DNA from: Ideonella paludis | GTDB lineage: Bacteria > Pseudomonadota > Gammaproteobacteria > Burkholderiales > Burkholderiaceae_C | Reading direction: 5' to 3' | NCBI RefSeq assembly: GCF_018069865.1 | Contig: NZ_JAGQDG010000001.1 | Coordinates: 372,001-436,000 of the forward strand | DNA length: 64,000 nt | Part shown: positions 54,635-64,000 of the stretch, piece after piece | Numbering within the stretch: position 1 is the first letter of the stretch | Layout of the letters: every line of letters begins with the position of its first letter | The notes under the pieces: model-generated | What the model saw: only the letters and a program-made list of their open reading frames with translations | What the model was told of the DNA's origin: nothing | Database searches by the model: none | Made by a program: the position numbers and the translations under genes

Positions 54635-55156
54635 TCATAGCGGTCGGTTCTTGTCCGGATCGGGCGGGCGGCGCTGGGGCGCCAGCAGCAGCCAGGTCAC
54701 GACCGGCCAAAGCAGGCCCTCCAGCGCTGGAGCGATCAGCACCCCCCAACCGGGGAAGCCATCACCCGCCAACAGGCGCACGGCTAGGGCCACCAAGGCC
54801 GAAGCATAGAAGAGCGGCAACACGTGCAGCACTTGCTCGAACAAGCTGAACCACAAGACCCGCCGGTGGATGGTGATGGCCAAAAAGCTCAGCAAGGTGT
54901 AGGAGAGCGCATGCTGGCCCAACAAGGAGCCGGCATGGACATCCATCAGCAAGCCAAACACAAAGGCCGCGCCCACGCCCACGCGGCGCGGTTGATGCAC
55001 GTTCCAAAACACCAGCACCAGCGCCATCACATCGGGCAGGATGGGCGCATGGCCCAGCGGCACCATGTTCAGGCCCATGGCCACGAACAGGCTGAGCCAC
55101 AAGAACACCGGATTGACGGGCAACAAGAGCTGGTCTGAGCTGCGACGCATGATCAT
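54635..55156 (-). CDS. mreD: Rod shape-determining protein MreD
   Basis: A 173 aa inner-membrane protein with five or six helices, part of the MreBCD elongation complex. The sequence PVNPVFLWLSLFVAMGLNM and VFWNVHQPRRVGVGAAFVFGLLMDV is typical of proteobacterial MreD. Overlaps mreC by 4 bp. Confidence 0.96.
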   Translation of the reverse strand: MIMRRSSDQLLLPVNPVFLWLSLFVAMGLNMVPLGHAPILPDVMALVLVFWNVHQPRRVGVGAAFVFGLLMDVHAGSLLGQHALSYTLLSFLAITIHRRVLWFSLFEQVLHVLPLFYASALVALAVRLLAGDGFPGWGVLIAPALEGLLWPVVTWLLLAPQRRPPDPDKNRPL

Positions 55157-56082
55157 TTGCGGCCTCCGACCCGGCCGTGCCGGCTGCTGCTGCGCTCAGG
55201 CTCGGCGGGCTCTTGCGGCCGAGGCGGTTGATGCAGAGCCAGGGGCTCCAGCACCAGCACGTGGCGCACACCGTCGGGCGGCGCCGTGGGCGTGAGGCTG
55301 ATGCGCGCAAACGAGGTGTCGCCGCGCGCGTCGACCTTGGCCACGCGAGCCACTTGCAGGCCTTGCGGATAAACACCATCCACACCGCTGGTGATCAGCA
55401 CATCGCCCACCTGAACATCGTCGTTACTGGCCATGAAGCGCAGCTCCATGGCGCGGCCGTCGCCAGTGCCAAAGGCTGCGCTGCGGTGCTCGGTGCGCGG
55501 GTTGAGCACCGGGATGGCTGCGTCTTTGTCCACCAGCAAGGTCACCTCGGCCGACAGCGGATAGACCCGAGTCACTTGGCCGAGAACGCCCTGCTCATTG
55601 ATGACCGGCGAGCCCGCCACCAAACCATGTTGAGAGCCACGGTCCAGAAAGATCTTGCGGGAGTAGGCATCGGGGGCTTCGTACAGCACCTCGGCCGGTT
55701 GCGACTTGACGGTGACCTGCGGGCGCAGCTCCAGCAAGGCGCGCAGACGGGTGTTCTCTTCCACCAAACGGTCGGCACGGGAAGAGCGCTCGGCCTGCTG
55801 CGCCAGCTTGGCCCGCATGGCGTTTTCTTGGGCGCGGGCGGCTTCCAGGCCTTGCAGATAGTCGCCCGCCTGACGGTAAGCCGCCACGGGCAAGCTGAGG
55901 GCCTGTTGCGCAGGCAGCAGCACCGTGGCCATGGCCGAGCGCAAAGGCTGGGTCAAGGTGAACCGAGAATCGGCGGCCATCAAGAACAGCGCCAAGGCAG
56001 AGAAAAAGACGACCTTGGTCAGGGCCGAGGGGCCCTGCCTGAAAAACGGCGGCGGTGAGCGTTCAAGCGTGCCGAGAGACAT
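55153..56082 (-). CDS. mreC: Rod shape-determining protein MreC
   Basis: A 309 aa bitopic inner-membrane protein. One helix at about residues 20-45, a coiled coil (AARAQENAMRAKLAQQAERS) and a periplasmic beta-rich domain with the family signature FLDRGSQHGLVAGSPVI and NEQGVLGQVTRVYP. The C-terminus is a short Pro/Glu/Arg-rich tail. It scaffolds PBP2 and is followed directly by mreD. Confidence 0.96.
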   Translation of the reverse strand: MSLGTLERSPPPFFRQGPSALTKVVFFSALALFLMAADSRFTLTQPLRSAMATVLLPAQQALSLPVAAYRQAGDYLQGLEAARAQENAMRAKLAQQAERSSRADRLVEENTRLRALLELRPQVTVKSQPAEVLYEAPDAYSRKIFLDRGSQHGLVAGSPVINEQGVLGQVTRVYPLSAEVTLLVDKDAAIPVLNPRTEHRSAAFGTGDGRAMELRFMASNDDVQVGDVLITSGVDGVYPQGLQVARVAKVDARGDTSFARISLTPTAPPDGVRHVLVLEPLALHQPPRPQEPAEPERSSSRHGRVGGRK

Positions 56083-56136
56083 GGCGGCTGGCCAAAGGCC
56101 AACAAAGGGGTGAGAGAACGCGCAGCGGTGGGCCGC

Positions 56137-57546
<1,410 letters not shown>

Positions 57547-57845
57547 ATGGCACTCACCCCTACGGATGTGAGCCGGATCGCCCATCTGGCGCGGCTGGAC
57601 ATCTCCCCCCAAGAAGCGGACGCCATGCTCACGCAACTCAACGGCTTTTTCAGCATCGTCGAGCAAATGAGCGCAGTTGACACCCAAGGCGTCGAGCCCC
57701 TTTACACGCCGCTGTCGGCGGTCCAGGAAGTCCACCTTCGCCTGCGCGACGATGCGGTGACCGAGACCAACCAGCGCGCCCTCAACCAAGCCAGCGCCCC
57801 AGCCGTGGAAGACGGCCTGTTCCTCGTGCCCAAGGTGATCGAATA

Positions 57846-57846
<1 letters not shown>
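57547..57846 (+). CDS. gatC: Asp/Glu-tRNA amidotransferase subunit C
   Basis: A 99 aa subunit that stabilises GatA and links it to Gat[20 protein letters not shown] and the C-terminal [10 protein letters not shown] plus [11 protein letters not shown] are typical. The gene starts at the ATG; the frame is open further upstream through the leader but that part is not conserved. Overlaps gatA by one base (TAATG). Confidence 0.97.
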
Positions 57847-59339
<1,493 letters not shown>

Positions 59340-59341
59340 CC

Positions 59342-60796
59342 ATGTCCAACACTTCTCAACTCGTGCGTGGGTACGAGGTCGTGATCGGCCTGGAAAACCA
59401 CGTCCAGCTCTCCACCGTCTCCAAGATTTTCTCGGGCTCCTCCACCGCCTTTGGCGCTGAGCCCAACACCCAGGCCAGCCCCGTGGACTTGGCCTTGCCG
59501 GGCACGCTGCCGGTGCTCAACCGCGCGGCCGTCGAGCGCGCCATCCGCTTTGGTTTGGCCGTCGGCGCAAAGGTCGCGCCGCTGTCCATCTTTGCGCGCA
59601 AGAACTACTTCTACCCGGACCTGCCCAAGGGCTACCAGATCAGCCAGTTCGAGATCCCGGTGGTGCAGGGCGGGCAGGTCGAGTTCTTTGTGGGCGATGT
59701 CAAAAAGACCGTCCAGCTGACCCGCGCCCACCTGGAAGAAGACGCGGGCAAGAGCCTGCATGAAGACTTCCACGGCCAATCAGGGATCGACCTGAACCGC
59801 GCCGGCACCCCACTGCTGGAGATCGTCTCCGAGCCCGACATGCGCTCGGCCGCCGAAGCCGCCGAATATGCCAAGACCCTGCATGCGCTGGTGATGTGGC
59901 TGGGCATTTGCGACGGCAATATGCAAGAAGGCTCTTTCCGCTGCGACGTTAATGTGTCAGTGCGCAAGCCCGGCGCCCCCTACGGCACGCGCCGCGAAAT
60001 CAAAAACCTCAACAGCTTCCGCTATCTGGTGGACGCGGTGAACTACGAGGTCAACTGGCAGATCGACGAGATCGAGGACGGCCGCAGCATCCAGCAAGCC
60101 ACGGTGCTCTACAACCCCGACCGGGGTGAGACCCGCGCCATGCGCAGCAAGGAAGACTCGGCCGACTACCGCTACTTCCCCGACCCGGACCTGCCGCCGC
60201 TGGTGATTGCGCCGCAGTGGGTCGAGCGCGTGCGCGGCGAGATGCCCGAGTTGCCCCGCGCCATGGCCGAGCGCTTTGTCGCCCAAGACGGCCTGCCCGC
60301 CTATGACGCGACGATGATGACGCAGAGCTTGGCCCTGGCCCGCTACTATGAAACCGCCCGCGACGCCTGCAAAGCGCCCAAGCTGGTGGCCAACTGGTTG
60401 ATGGGCGAGATCAGCAAGCGCTTGAACAGCGAGGGCAAAGACATTGCCGAAGCACCGGTGGCGGCCACCACGCTGGCGGCGCTGATTGCGCGCATCCTAG
60501 ACGGCACCATCTCCAACAACTCGGCCCGCCAAGTCTTCGAGGCCTTGTGGACGGGGGAAGGCAGCGACGTGGACGCCCTCATTGATGCCAAGGACCTGCG
60601 CCAGTCCAACGACACCGGCGCCTTGGAGGCCCTCATTGACGAGGTGCTGGCCGCCAATGCCAAGTCGGTGGAAGAGTTCCGCGCGGGTAAAGAGAAGGCC
60701 TTCAATGCCTTGGTCGGCCAGGTGATGAAGGCCTCCAAGGGCAAGGCCAACCCGGCGCAGGCGGGTGAGCTGCTGAAACGCAAGCTGGGCGCTTGA
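59342..60796 (+). CDS. gatB: Asp/Glu-tRNA amidotransferase subunit B
   Basis: A 484 aa kinase/transamidase subunit. [15 protein letters not shown] (usually IGLEIHVQL, so one residue is altered), [26 protein letters not shown] and [10 protein letters not shown] are family landmarks; the C-terminal YqeY-like tRNA-binding domain ([14 protein letters not shown]) is complete. Starts 2 bp after gatA. Confidence 0.98.
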   Translation: MSNTSQLVRGYEVVIGLENHVQLSTVSKIFSGSSTAFGAEPNTQASPVDLALPGTLPVLNRAAVERAIRFGLAVGAKVAPLSIFARKNYFYPDLPKGYQISQFEIPVVQGGQVEFFVGDVKKTVQLTRAHLEEDAGKSLHEDFHGQSGIDLNRAGTPLLEIVSEPDMRSAAEAAEYAKTLHALVMWLGICDGNMQEGSFRCDVNVSVRKPGAPYGTRREIKNLNSFRYLVDAVNYEVNWQIDEIEDGRSIQQATVLYNPDRGETRAMRSKEDSADYRYFPDPDLPPLVIAPQWVERVRGEMPELPRAMAERFVAQDGLPAYDATMMTQSLALARYYETARDACKAPKLVANWLMGEISKRLNSEGKDIAEAPVAATTLAALIARILDGTISNNSARQVFEALWTGEGSDVDALIDAKDLRQSNDTGALEALIDEVLAANAKSVEEFRAGKEKAFNALVGQVMKASKGKANPAQAGELLKRKLGA

Positions 60797-60841
60797 GCCC
60801 AGACCCCAGGCCACTCTCCAGCCTCACGGCGGGGTGGCCTC

Positions 60842-61162
60842 TCAGAGTTTGTGCACAAACTCCGGCAGCAGCAATTCGCAGTTCAGCAGCGGGCCGTCGC
60901 CCTCTTGCCACGTCGCGCGCCGCCCCGTCACAGCCAAGGTCACGGTCTTCTTGGCGTCCCGGTAGCGGACAGCCGGCTCGCGCAGGCGCTTGACGGCCCA
61001 CCAGGTCTGGCCGGCCTGCACCCGTCCGGCGCGCGGCGTCAGGTCGGCTTGCAGGATCAAGCCGCCTTCACATTGGTAGCGGGCTGAGCCGGCCTGCGCC
61101 CCGGCACTCCACAGGCCCAGCCCCAGCAAGACAGCCAGGCCAGCGGCCCCAAAACAACTCAT
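60842..61162 (-). CDS. Small secreted protein, possibly MliC-like
   Basis: A 106 aa exported protein with a signal peptide (AAGLAVLLGLGLWSAGAQA). The mature domain has YQCEGG near its N-terminus, a central WWAVKRL and ARYRDAKK-like VRYRDAKKTVTLAV stretch, and LLNCELL near its end, giving a two-Cys beta-barrel-like layout similar to MliC/PliC lysozyme inhibitors. The similarity is by pattern only. Its ATG overlaps the stop of the DUF4124 gene, so the two are co-translated. Confidence 0.75.
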   Translation of the reverse strand: MSCFGAAGLAVLLGLGLWSAGAQAGSARYQCEGGLILQADLTPRAGRVQAGQTWWAVKRLREPAVRYRDAKKTVTLAVTGRRATWQEGDGPLLNCELLLPEFVHKL

Positions 61163-61815
61163 GGTTTCGCTCCAGATGCAGCCGCCGGCCCGGCACCCCA
61201 CAGGGTTTTGAGCTGGGCCAACTCTTGATCGAACTGCATGTTCATGCGGTCGCGCTCGGCCTCTCGGTCGCGCAGGACCGCCGATTGCGCCTCTAGCGCG
61301 GCACCATTGGTCTCCAAGCGCTGCCGCAGACCCGCTGCGTTGGCGGGGTTCTTCTCCTGCTTGAGCTGCTGCGCCAAGGCGTCGCGTTCGCGCTCCAGCG
61401 CCTGCAGGCGGGCTCGGGACTCACTCATCTGGCGCACCACCGGCTCCATGGCTCGGGTGCGACCCTGGGCGTGAGCGGATTCGTCGGGATAGCGGCGCAG
61501 CAACTGCCGAGCCTTGCGCGTATTCTCTTCTTGCTGGGCTTGGCTTTGCAACGCAGCTTGGCGCTGCTCCTCCAGCCTCGCCAACTCCTCAGGGCTGGCC
61601 AAAGGCCGCGTGATAGCCCGGACTGAGCCATCCCGATTCAGCAGCTTCTGCTCCTGGCTCTGGCACTCTGGAATGGGGCGATCCGAGCTCAACCGCCGGC
61701 CGCTCTTGTCAATGCAGCTGAAAATCTTGGGCGCCGGTGCTTGGGCCCAGGCCGCACCCACCCACACAGCGCTCAGCAAGAGCACCGTGACCGAGGTGAG
61801 TCGAGCCCCGCGCAT
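61159..61815 (-). CDS. DUF4124 domain secreted protein
   Basis: A 218 aa exported protein. Signal peptide (VTVLLLSAVWVGAAWAQ), then the DUF4124 core IFSCIDKSGRRLSSDRPIPEC with its two Cys, then about 130 residues of Glu/Arg/Gln-rich helical coiled coil (LEEQRQAALQSQAQQEENTR, RLQALERERDALAQQL). Function unknown; such proteins are frequent in beta- and gammaproteobacteria. I use the ATG before the signal peptide, which lies next to the pyrE stop; the upstream 21 codons overlap pyrE. Confidence 0.88.
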   Translation of the reverse strand: MRGARLTSVTVLLLSAVWVGAAWAQAPAPKIFSCIDKSGRRLSSDRPIPECQSQEQKLLNRDGSVRAITRPLASPEELARLEEQRQAALQSQAQQEENTRKARQLLRRYPDESAHAQGRTRAMEPVVRQMSESRARLQALERERDALAQQLKQEKNPANAAGLRQRLETNGAALEAQSAVLRDREAERDRMNMQFDQELAQLKTLWGAGPAAASGAKP

Positions 61816-61816
61816 C

Positions 61817-62491
61817 TCAGATGCCGTAGCGTTGGCGGTAAGCGGCCACCCGCTCGGTGTTGGCGCGCAGCGTTGCATCGCCCGTGGTCGCCAAGAAAGC
61901 CATCAAGTCGGCCAGCGTGGCAATCGAGACCACGCGCAAGCCCAGCTCCTGCTCCACATACTGCACGCCAGAGCGGGGGTTGGCCGGGTCATCCTTGGCG
62001 CGCTCCTGGCGGTCCATGGTGATGGCCACACCCACCGGGGTGGCACCGGCGGCGCGGATCATGTCAGCCGCCTCGCGCTTGGAGGCGCCATCCGTGATCA
62101 CGTCGTCAATGATCAACACCCGCCCCTTGACGGGCGCCCCCACCAAGGTACCGCCCTCGCCGTGATCCTTGGCTTCTTTGCGGTTGTAGGCATAGGGCAC
62201 GCTCTTGCCCTCTTTGGCCAAGCCAATGGCCACCGCCGCAGCCAAGGTAATGCCTTTGTAGGCGGGGCCAAAGAGCATGTCGAACTCCAAGCCCGAGGCG
62301 ATGAGCCGACGTGCATAGAATTCGCCCAGCCTCATGAGCTTGGCACCGTCGTCAAACAAGCCGGTGTTGAAGAAATAGGGGGACAGCCGACCCGCCTTGG
62401 TCGTGAACTCGCCGAAGCGCAGAACCCCCGCCTCGACGGAGAACTTCACGAATTCCTGTGCCAGGGCGTCGGTGTGCGGGGTGGTTGTCAT
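61817..62491 (-). CDS. pyrE: Orotate phosphoribosyltransferase
   Basis: A 224 aa cytosolic enzyme of pyrimidine synthesis making OMP from orotate and PRPP. The PRPP motif VLIIDDVITDGAS and the FFNTGLF and FGPAYKGI segments are diagnostic. Only 17 bp separate its start from the divergent exonuclease gene, so the promoters of both must lie within or over each other's coding sequence. Confidence 0.98.
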   Translation of the reverse strand: MTTTPHTDALAQEFVKFSVEAGVLRFGEFTTKAGRLSPYFFNTGLFDDGAKLMRLGEFYARRLIASGLEFDMLFGPAYKGITLAAAVAIGLAKEGKSVPYAYNRKEAKDHGEGGTLVGAPVKGRVLIIDDVITDGASKREAADMIRAAGATPVGVAITMDRQERAKDDPANPRSGVQYVEQELGLRVVSIATLADLMAFLATTGDATLRANTERVAAYRQRYGI

Positions 62492-62508
62492 TGCGAAGGA
62501 TTCGTCAA

Positions 62509-63309
62509 GTGGGTTTCAAGCTCGTCACGCTCAATCTCAACGGCATCCGCTCCGCGGCCACCAAAGGCTTTGTGGAGTGGGCCGAACAATCTGTTGCTGA
62601 TTGTATTGGCGTCCAGGAAGTCAAAGCACAGGCGGCCGACATCGAGGGCCGGTTTGAGCAGGTGGCCCAGATGCCAGGCTACTTTCATTTCGCCCAGAAA
62701 AAAGGCTACTCGGGCGTGGGACTCTATACCCGCCATCAACCGAGCGACGTGATTCGCGGCCTGGGCGTGCCCGAGTTTGATGACGAAGGCCGCTGGGTCG
62801 AACTGCGCTTTGACAAACCCGGGCGCAAGCTGTCGATCATCAGTTGCTACTTCCCCAGCGGCTCCTCAGGCGAGGAGCGCCAGCAAGCCAAGTTTCGCTT
62901 CTTGGCGGCCATGGCCCCACACCTGCAAGCCCTGCGGGCGGAGCGCGAATTCATCTTGGTGGGTGACCTCAACATCGCCCACCGCGAGGCCGACCTGAAG
63001 AACTGGAAGGGCAACCTCAAGAACAGCGGCTTTCTGCCCGAGGAGCGGGCTTGGATGACCCAACTGCTGGACCCGGCCCAGGGTGGGTTGGTGGATGTGT
63101 ACCGCCGCCTGCACCCGGACACGACCAACGAGTGCTACACATGGTGGAGCAACCGTGGCCAGGCCTATGCCAAGAACGTGGGCTGGCGACTGGACTATCA
63201 CATCGCGACTTCAGCGGTAGCTTCAACGGCAAGAGGTGCTTCGATTTTCAAAGCCTCTAAGTTCAGTGACCACGCGCCCTTGAGCATCGACTACGACATG
63301 AACATCTGA
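62509..63309 (+). CDS. xth: Exodeoxyribonuclease III / AP endonuclease
   Basis: A 266 aa metal-dependent DNA repair nuclease that cuts at abasic sites and degrades 3' ends. Catalytic residues lie in GVQEVKA (Glu), GDLNIAH (Asp/Asn) and SDHAPL (Asp-His). The GTG start is preceded by AAGGA. It is the last core-type gene before the AT-rich region at the right edge. Confidence 0.95.
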   Translation: MGFKLVTLNLNGIRSAATKGFVEWAEQSVADCIGVQEVKAQAADIEGRFEQVAQMPGYFHFAQKKGYSGVGLYTRHQPSDVIRGLGVPEFDDEGRWVELRFDKPGRKLSIISCYFPSGSSGEERQQAKFRFLAAMAPHLQALRAEREFILVGDLNIAHREADLKNWKGNLKNSGFLPEERAWMTQLLDPAQGGLVDVYRRLHPDTTNECYTWWSNRGQAYAKNVGWRLDYHIATSAVASTARGASIFKASKFSDHAPLSIDYDMNI

Positions 63310-63337
63310 CGTGCCTCATGCAACGTCCCGCATGCGA

Positions 63338-63351
63338 ATTCAATGTTGAAT
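63338..63351. promoter_or_regulatory. Inverted repeat ATTCAA-TG-TTGAAT upstream of the RHH gene
   Basis: 6 bp arms with two central bases, 10 bp upstream of the -35 hexamer. Its 6-2-6 design equals that of the repeat covering the -10 hexamer, which suggests one dimeric regulator bound at both. Confidence 0.55.
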
Positions 63352-63361
63352 CACTATGGTT

Positions 63362-63390
63362 TTGACATTTATTTAATATTTGATTAACAT
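63362..63390 (+). promoter_or_regulatory. Promoter of the RHH-methyltransferase unit
   Basis: TTGACA (perfect), 17 bp, TAACAT, in an AT-rich stretch unlike the rest of the window. The transcript would begin about 23 bp before the GTG start codon. Confidence 0.75.
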
Positions 63391-63395
63391 TAATC
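63382..63395. promoter_or_regulatory. Inverted repeat GATTAA-CA-TTAATC overlapping the -10 element
   Basis: Perfect 6 bp arms around CA. It covers the -10 hexamer, so a protein bound here would block transcription of the RHH and methyltransferase genes. Confidence 0.6.
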
Positions 63396-63419
63396 GTGGT
63401 CCAGTCGCGGAGGATGCTG

Positions 63420-63647
63420 GTGAGCAATCAGAAGTCTGGGGGGCGCCGTGGCCGGCCTCCGCGTTCAGACGGGGTCAAGGGCGTGCAGAAGGGGTCGAGG
63501 CTTCAGATCAGTCTGACCATCACCCCAGACATGCTGGTGAAGGTTGATGGCCTTGCTGCCGCGATGGGGCAGACAAGGGCTGCCGTCATCAATCTGGCCA
63601 TCTATCGCCTGCTGTCGCAAGAGAGTGGTGCTGGCGCGCAGTCGTAG
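63420..63647 (+). CDS. Small ribbon-helix-helix (CopG-like) protein
   Basis: A 75 aa basic protein. The N-terminal 25 residues are rich in Arg, Gly and Pro (GGRRGRPPRSDG); the rest fits a ribbon-helix-helix fold: strand LQISLTITP, helix DMLVKVDGLAAAMG, helix TRAAVINLAIYRLLSQ. I choose GTG because CGGAGG lies 6 bp before it; an ATG two codons earlier touches the ribosome site and is less likely. It precedes a DNA methyltransferase by 31 bp and probably represses this unit. Confidence 0.75.
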   Translation: MSNQKSGGRRGRPPRSDGVKGVQKGSRLQISLTITPDMLVKVDGLAAAMGQTRAAVINLAIYRLLSQESGAGAQS

Positions 63648-63678
63648 CGCCAGCTCGCGCCTCACATCGGAATCGAAC

Positions 63679-64000
63679 ATGCCAAAGCGTCAATACAAGG
63701 TTGTTTCTCTGTTCTCCGGCGCTATGGGTCTGGATATCGGACTGGAGAGCACGGGGAGATTCAAGACACTCGCGGCCGTTGAGCTCCGCGCCCCCTTTTG
63801 CGAAACCATTCGAGCGAATCGGGATGCAGGCCGAACCAGCTCTCGAAAAATGAAGGTCTACGAGGGCGATATCCGCGAACTGTCTGCGGAACAGCTCATG
63901 GACGACCTCGGCATCAAGCCCGGCGAGTTGGATCTGTTGGTGGGTGGCCCCCCCTGCCAGTCGTTCAGCACCACAGGACGCCGAGGCACCGTTCAGGATC
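63679..64000 (+). CDS. C5-cytosine DNA methyltransferase, N-terminal part (3' partial)
   Basis: The first 107 codons of a DNA (cytosine-5) methyltransferase, running off the right edge. Motif I is VVSLFSGAMGLDIGLE (SAM site), and motif IV is GGPPCQSFS with the catalytic Cys followed by STTGRRGTVQD. The gene lies 31 bp behind the RHH gene in the same direction. It could belong to a type II restriction-modification pair, a BREX-like or other defence island, or be a solitary methylase. The recognition domain is outside the window. Confidence 0.93.
   Translation, partial: MPKRQYKVVSLFSGAMGLDIGLESTGRFKTLAAVELRAPFCETIRANRDAGRTSSRKMKVYEGDIRELSAEQLMDDLGIKPGELDLLVGGPPCQSFSTTGRRGTVQD

Overview
The window reads as a chromosome segment of a high-GC betaproteobacterium, most likely order Burkholderiales (Comamonadaceae or Sphaerotilaceae type). 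The evidence is the gene content and order (recA-recX next to sucCD, a TerC protein and a pilin/pilin-glycan-ligase locus), the short secreted DUF4148 protein, and the fused PTA-type malic enzyme. Genus cannot be decided from the sequence alone. Most of the 64 kb is core genome. I recognised no tRNA, rRNA, CRISPR array or insertion sequence.

Layout. 0-6 kb: 3' end of holA, a D-2-hydroxyacid dehydrogenase, a GGDEF/EAL protein, and pncC-pgpA-thiL. 6-18 kb: a urate-catabolism locus. On the minus strand are the membrane urate hydroxylase puuD, a NitT/TauT-type ABC importer and a PAS histidine kinase/FixJ-type regulator pair, with uraH as a separate minus-strand unit. On the plus strand is a tight operon of a GntR/FCD regulator, puuE, a uraD-allC fusion and an M20 hydrolase. 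Matching GTGTATACAC palindromes lie in the puuD upstream region and in the uraH/gntR divergent region. 18-28 kb: malic enzyme, a secreted guanyl RNase with barstar inhibitor, lptD-surA-rsmA, and an amgK-like sugar kinase without murU beside it. 28-34 kb: LysR regulator, DUF4148 protein, a dipeptidase and an orphan substrate-binding protein.

32-37 kb: a pilin-glycosylation locus with two O-antigen-ligase-like membrane proteins and two type IV pilins, both with a C-terminal serine. One ligase and one pilin are clearly AT-richer than their surroundings. The GC-rich pilin has a convincing sigma-54 promoter. 37-42.6 kb: a one-directional signalling operon running Ser/Thr kinase, PP2C phosphatase, FHA protein, CHASE2 adenylate cyclase, cyclic-nucleotide phosphodiesterase. 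42.6-50.5 kb: TerC, sucDC, a DUF2889 protein, recX-recA with a LexA box, and a TctDE-type two-component system. 50.6-57 kb: a secreted protein of unknown function and the rod-shape operon mreBCD-mrdA-rodA. 57-63.3 kb: gatCAB, two small secreted proteins, pyrE and exonuclease III.

At about 63.3 kb the sequence becomes AT-rich. A small ribbon-helix-helix protein and the first 107 codons of a C5-cytosine DNA methyltransferase follow, with operator-like inverted repeats around a good promoter. This looks like the left edge of a restriction-modification or defence island that continues outside the window.

The most interesting systems are the urate locus (ABC importer plus two-component system linked to PuuD, gene fusion, palindromic operators, no visible enzyme for the last steps), the kinase-phosphatase-FHA-cyclase-phosphodiesterase operon beside the pilin locus, and the regulated methyltransferase at the right edge.
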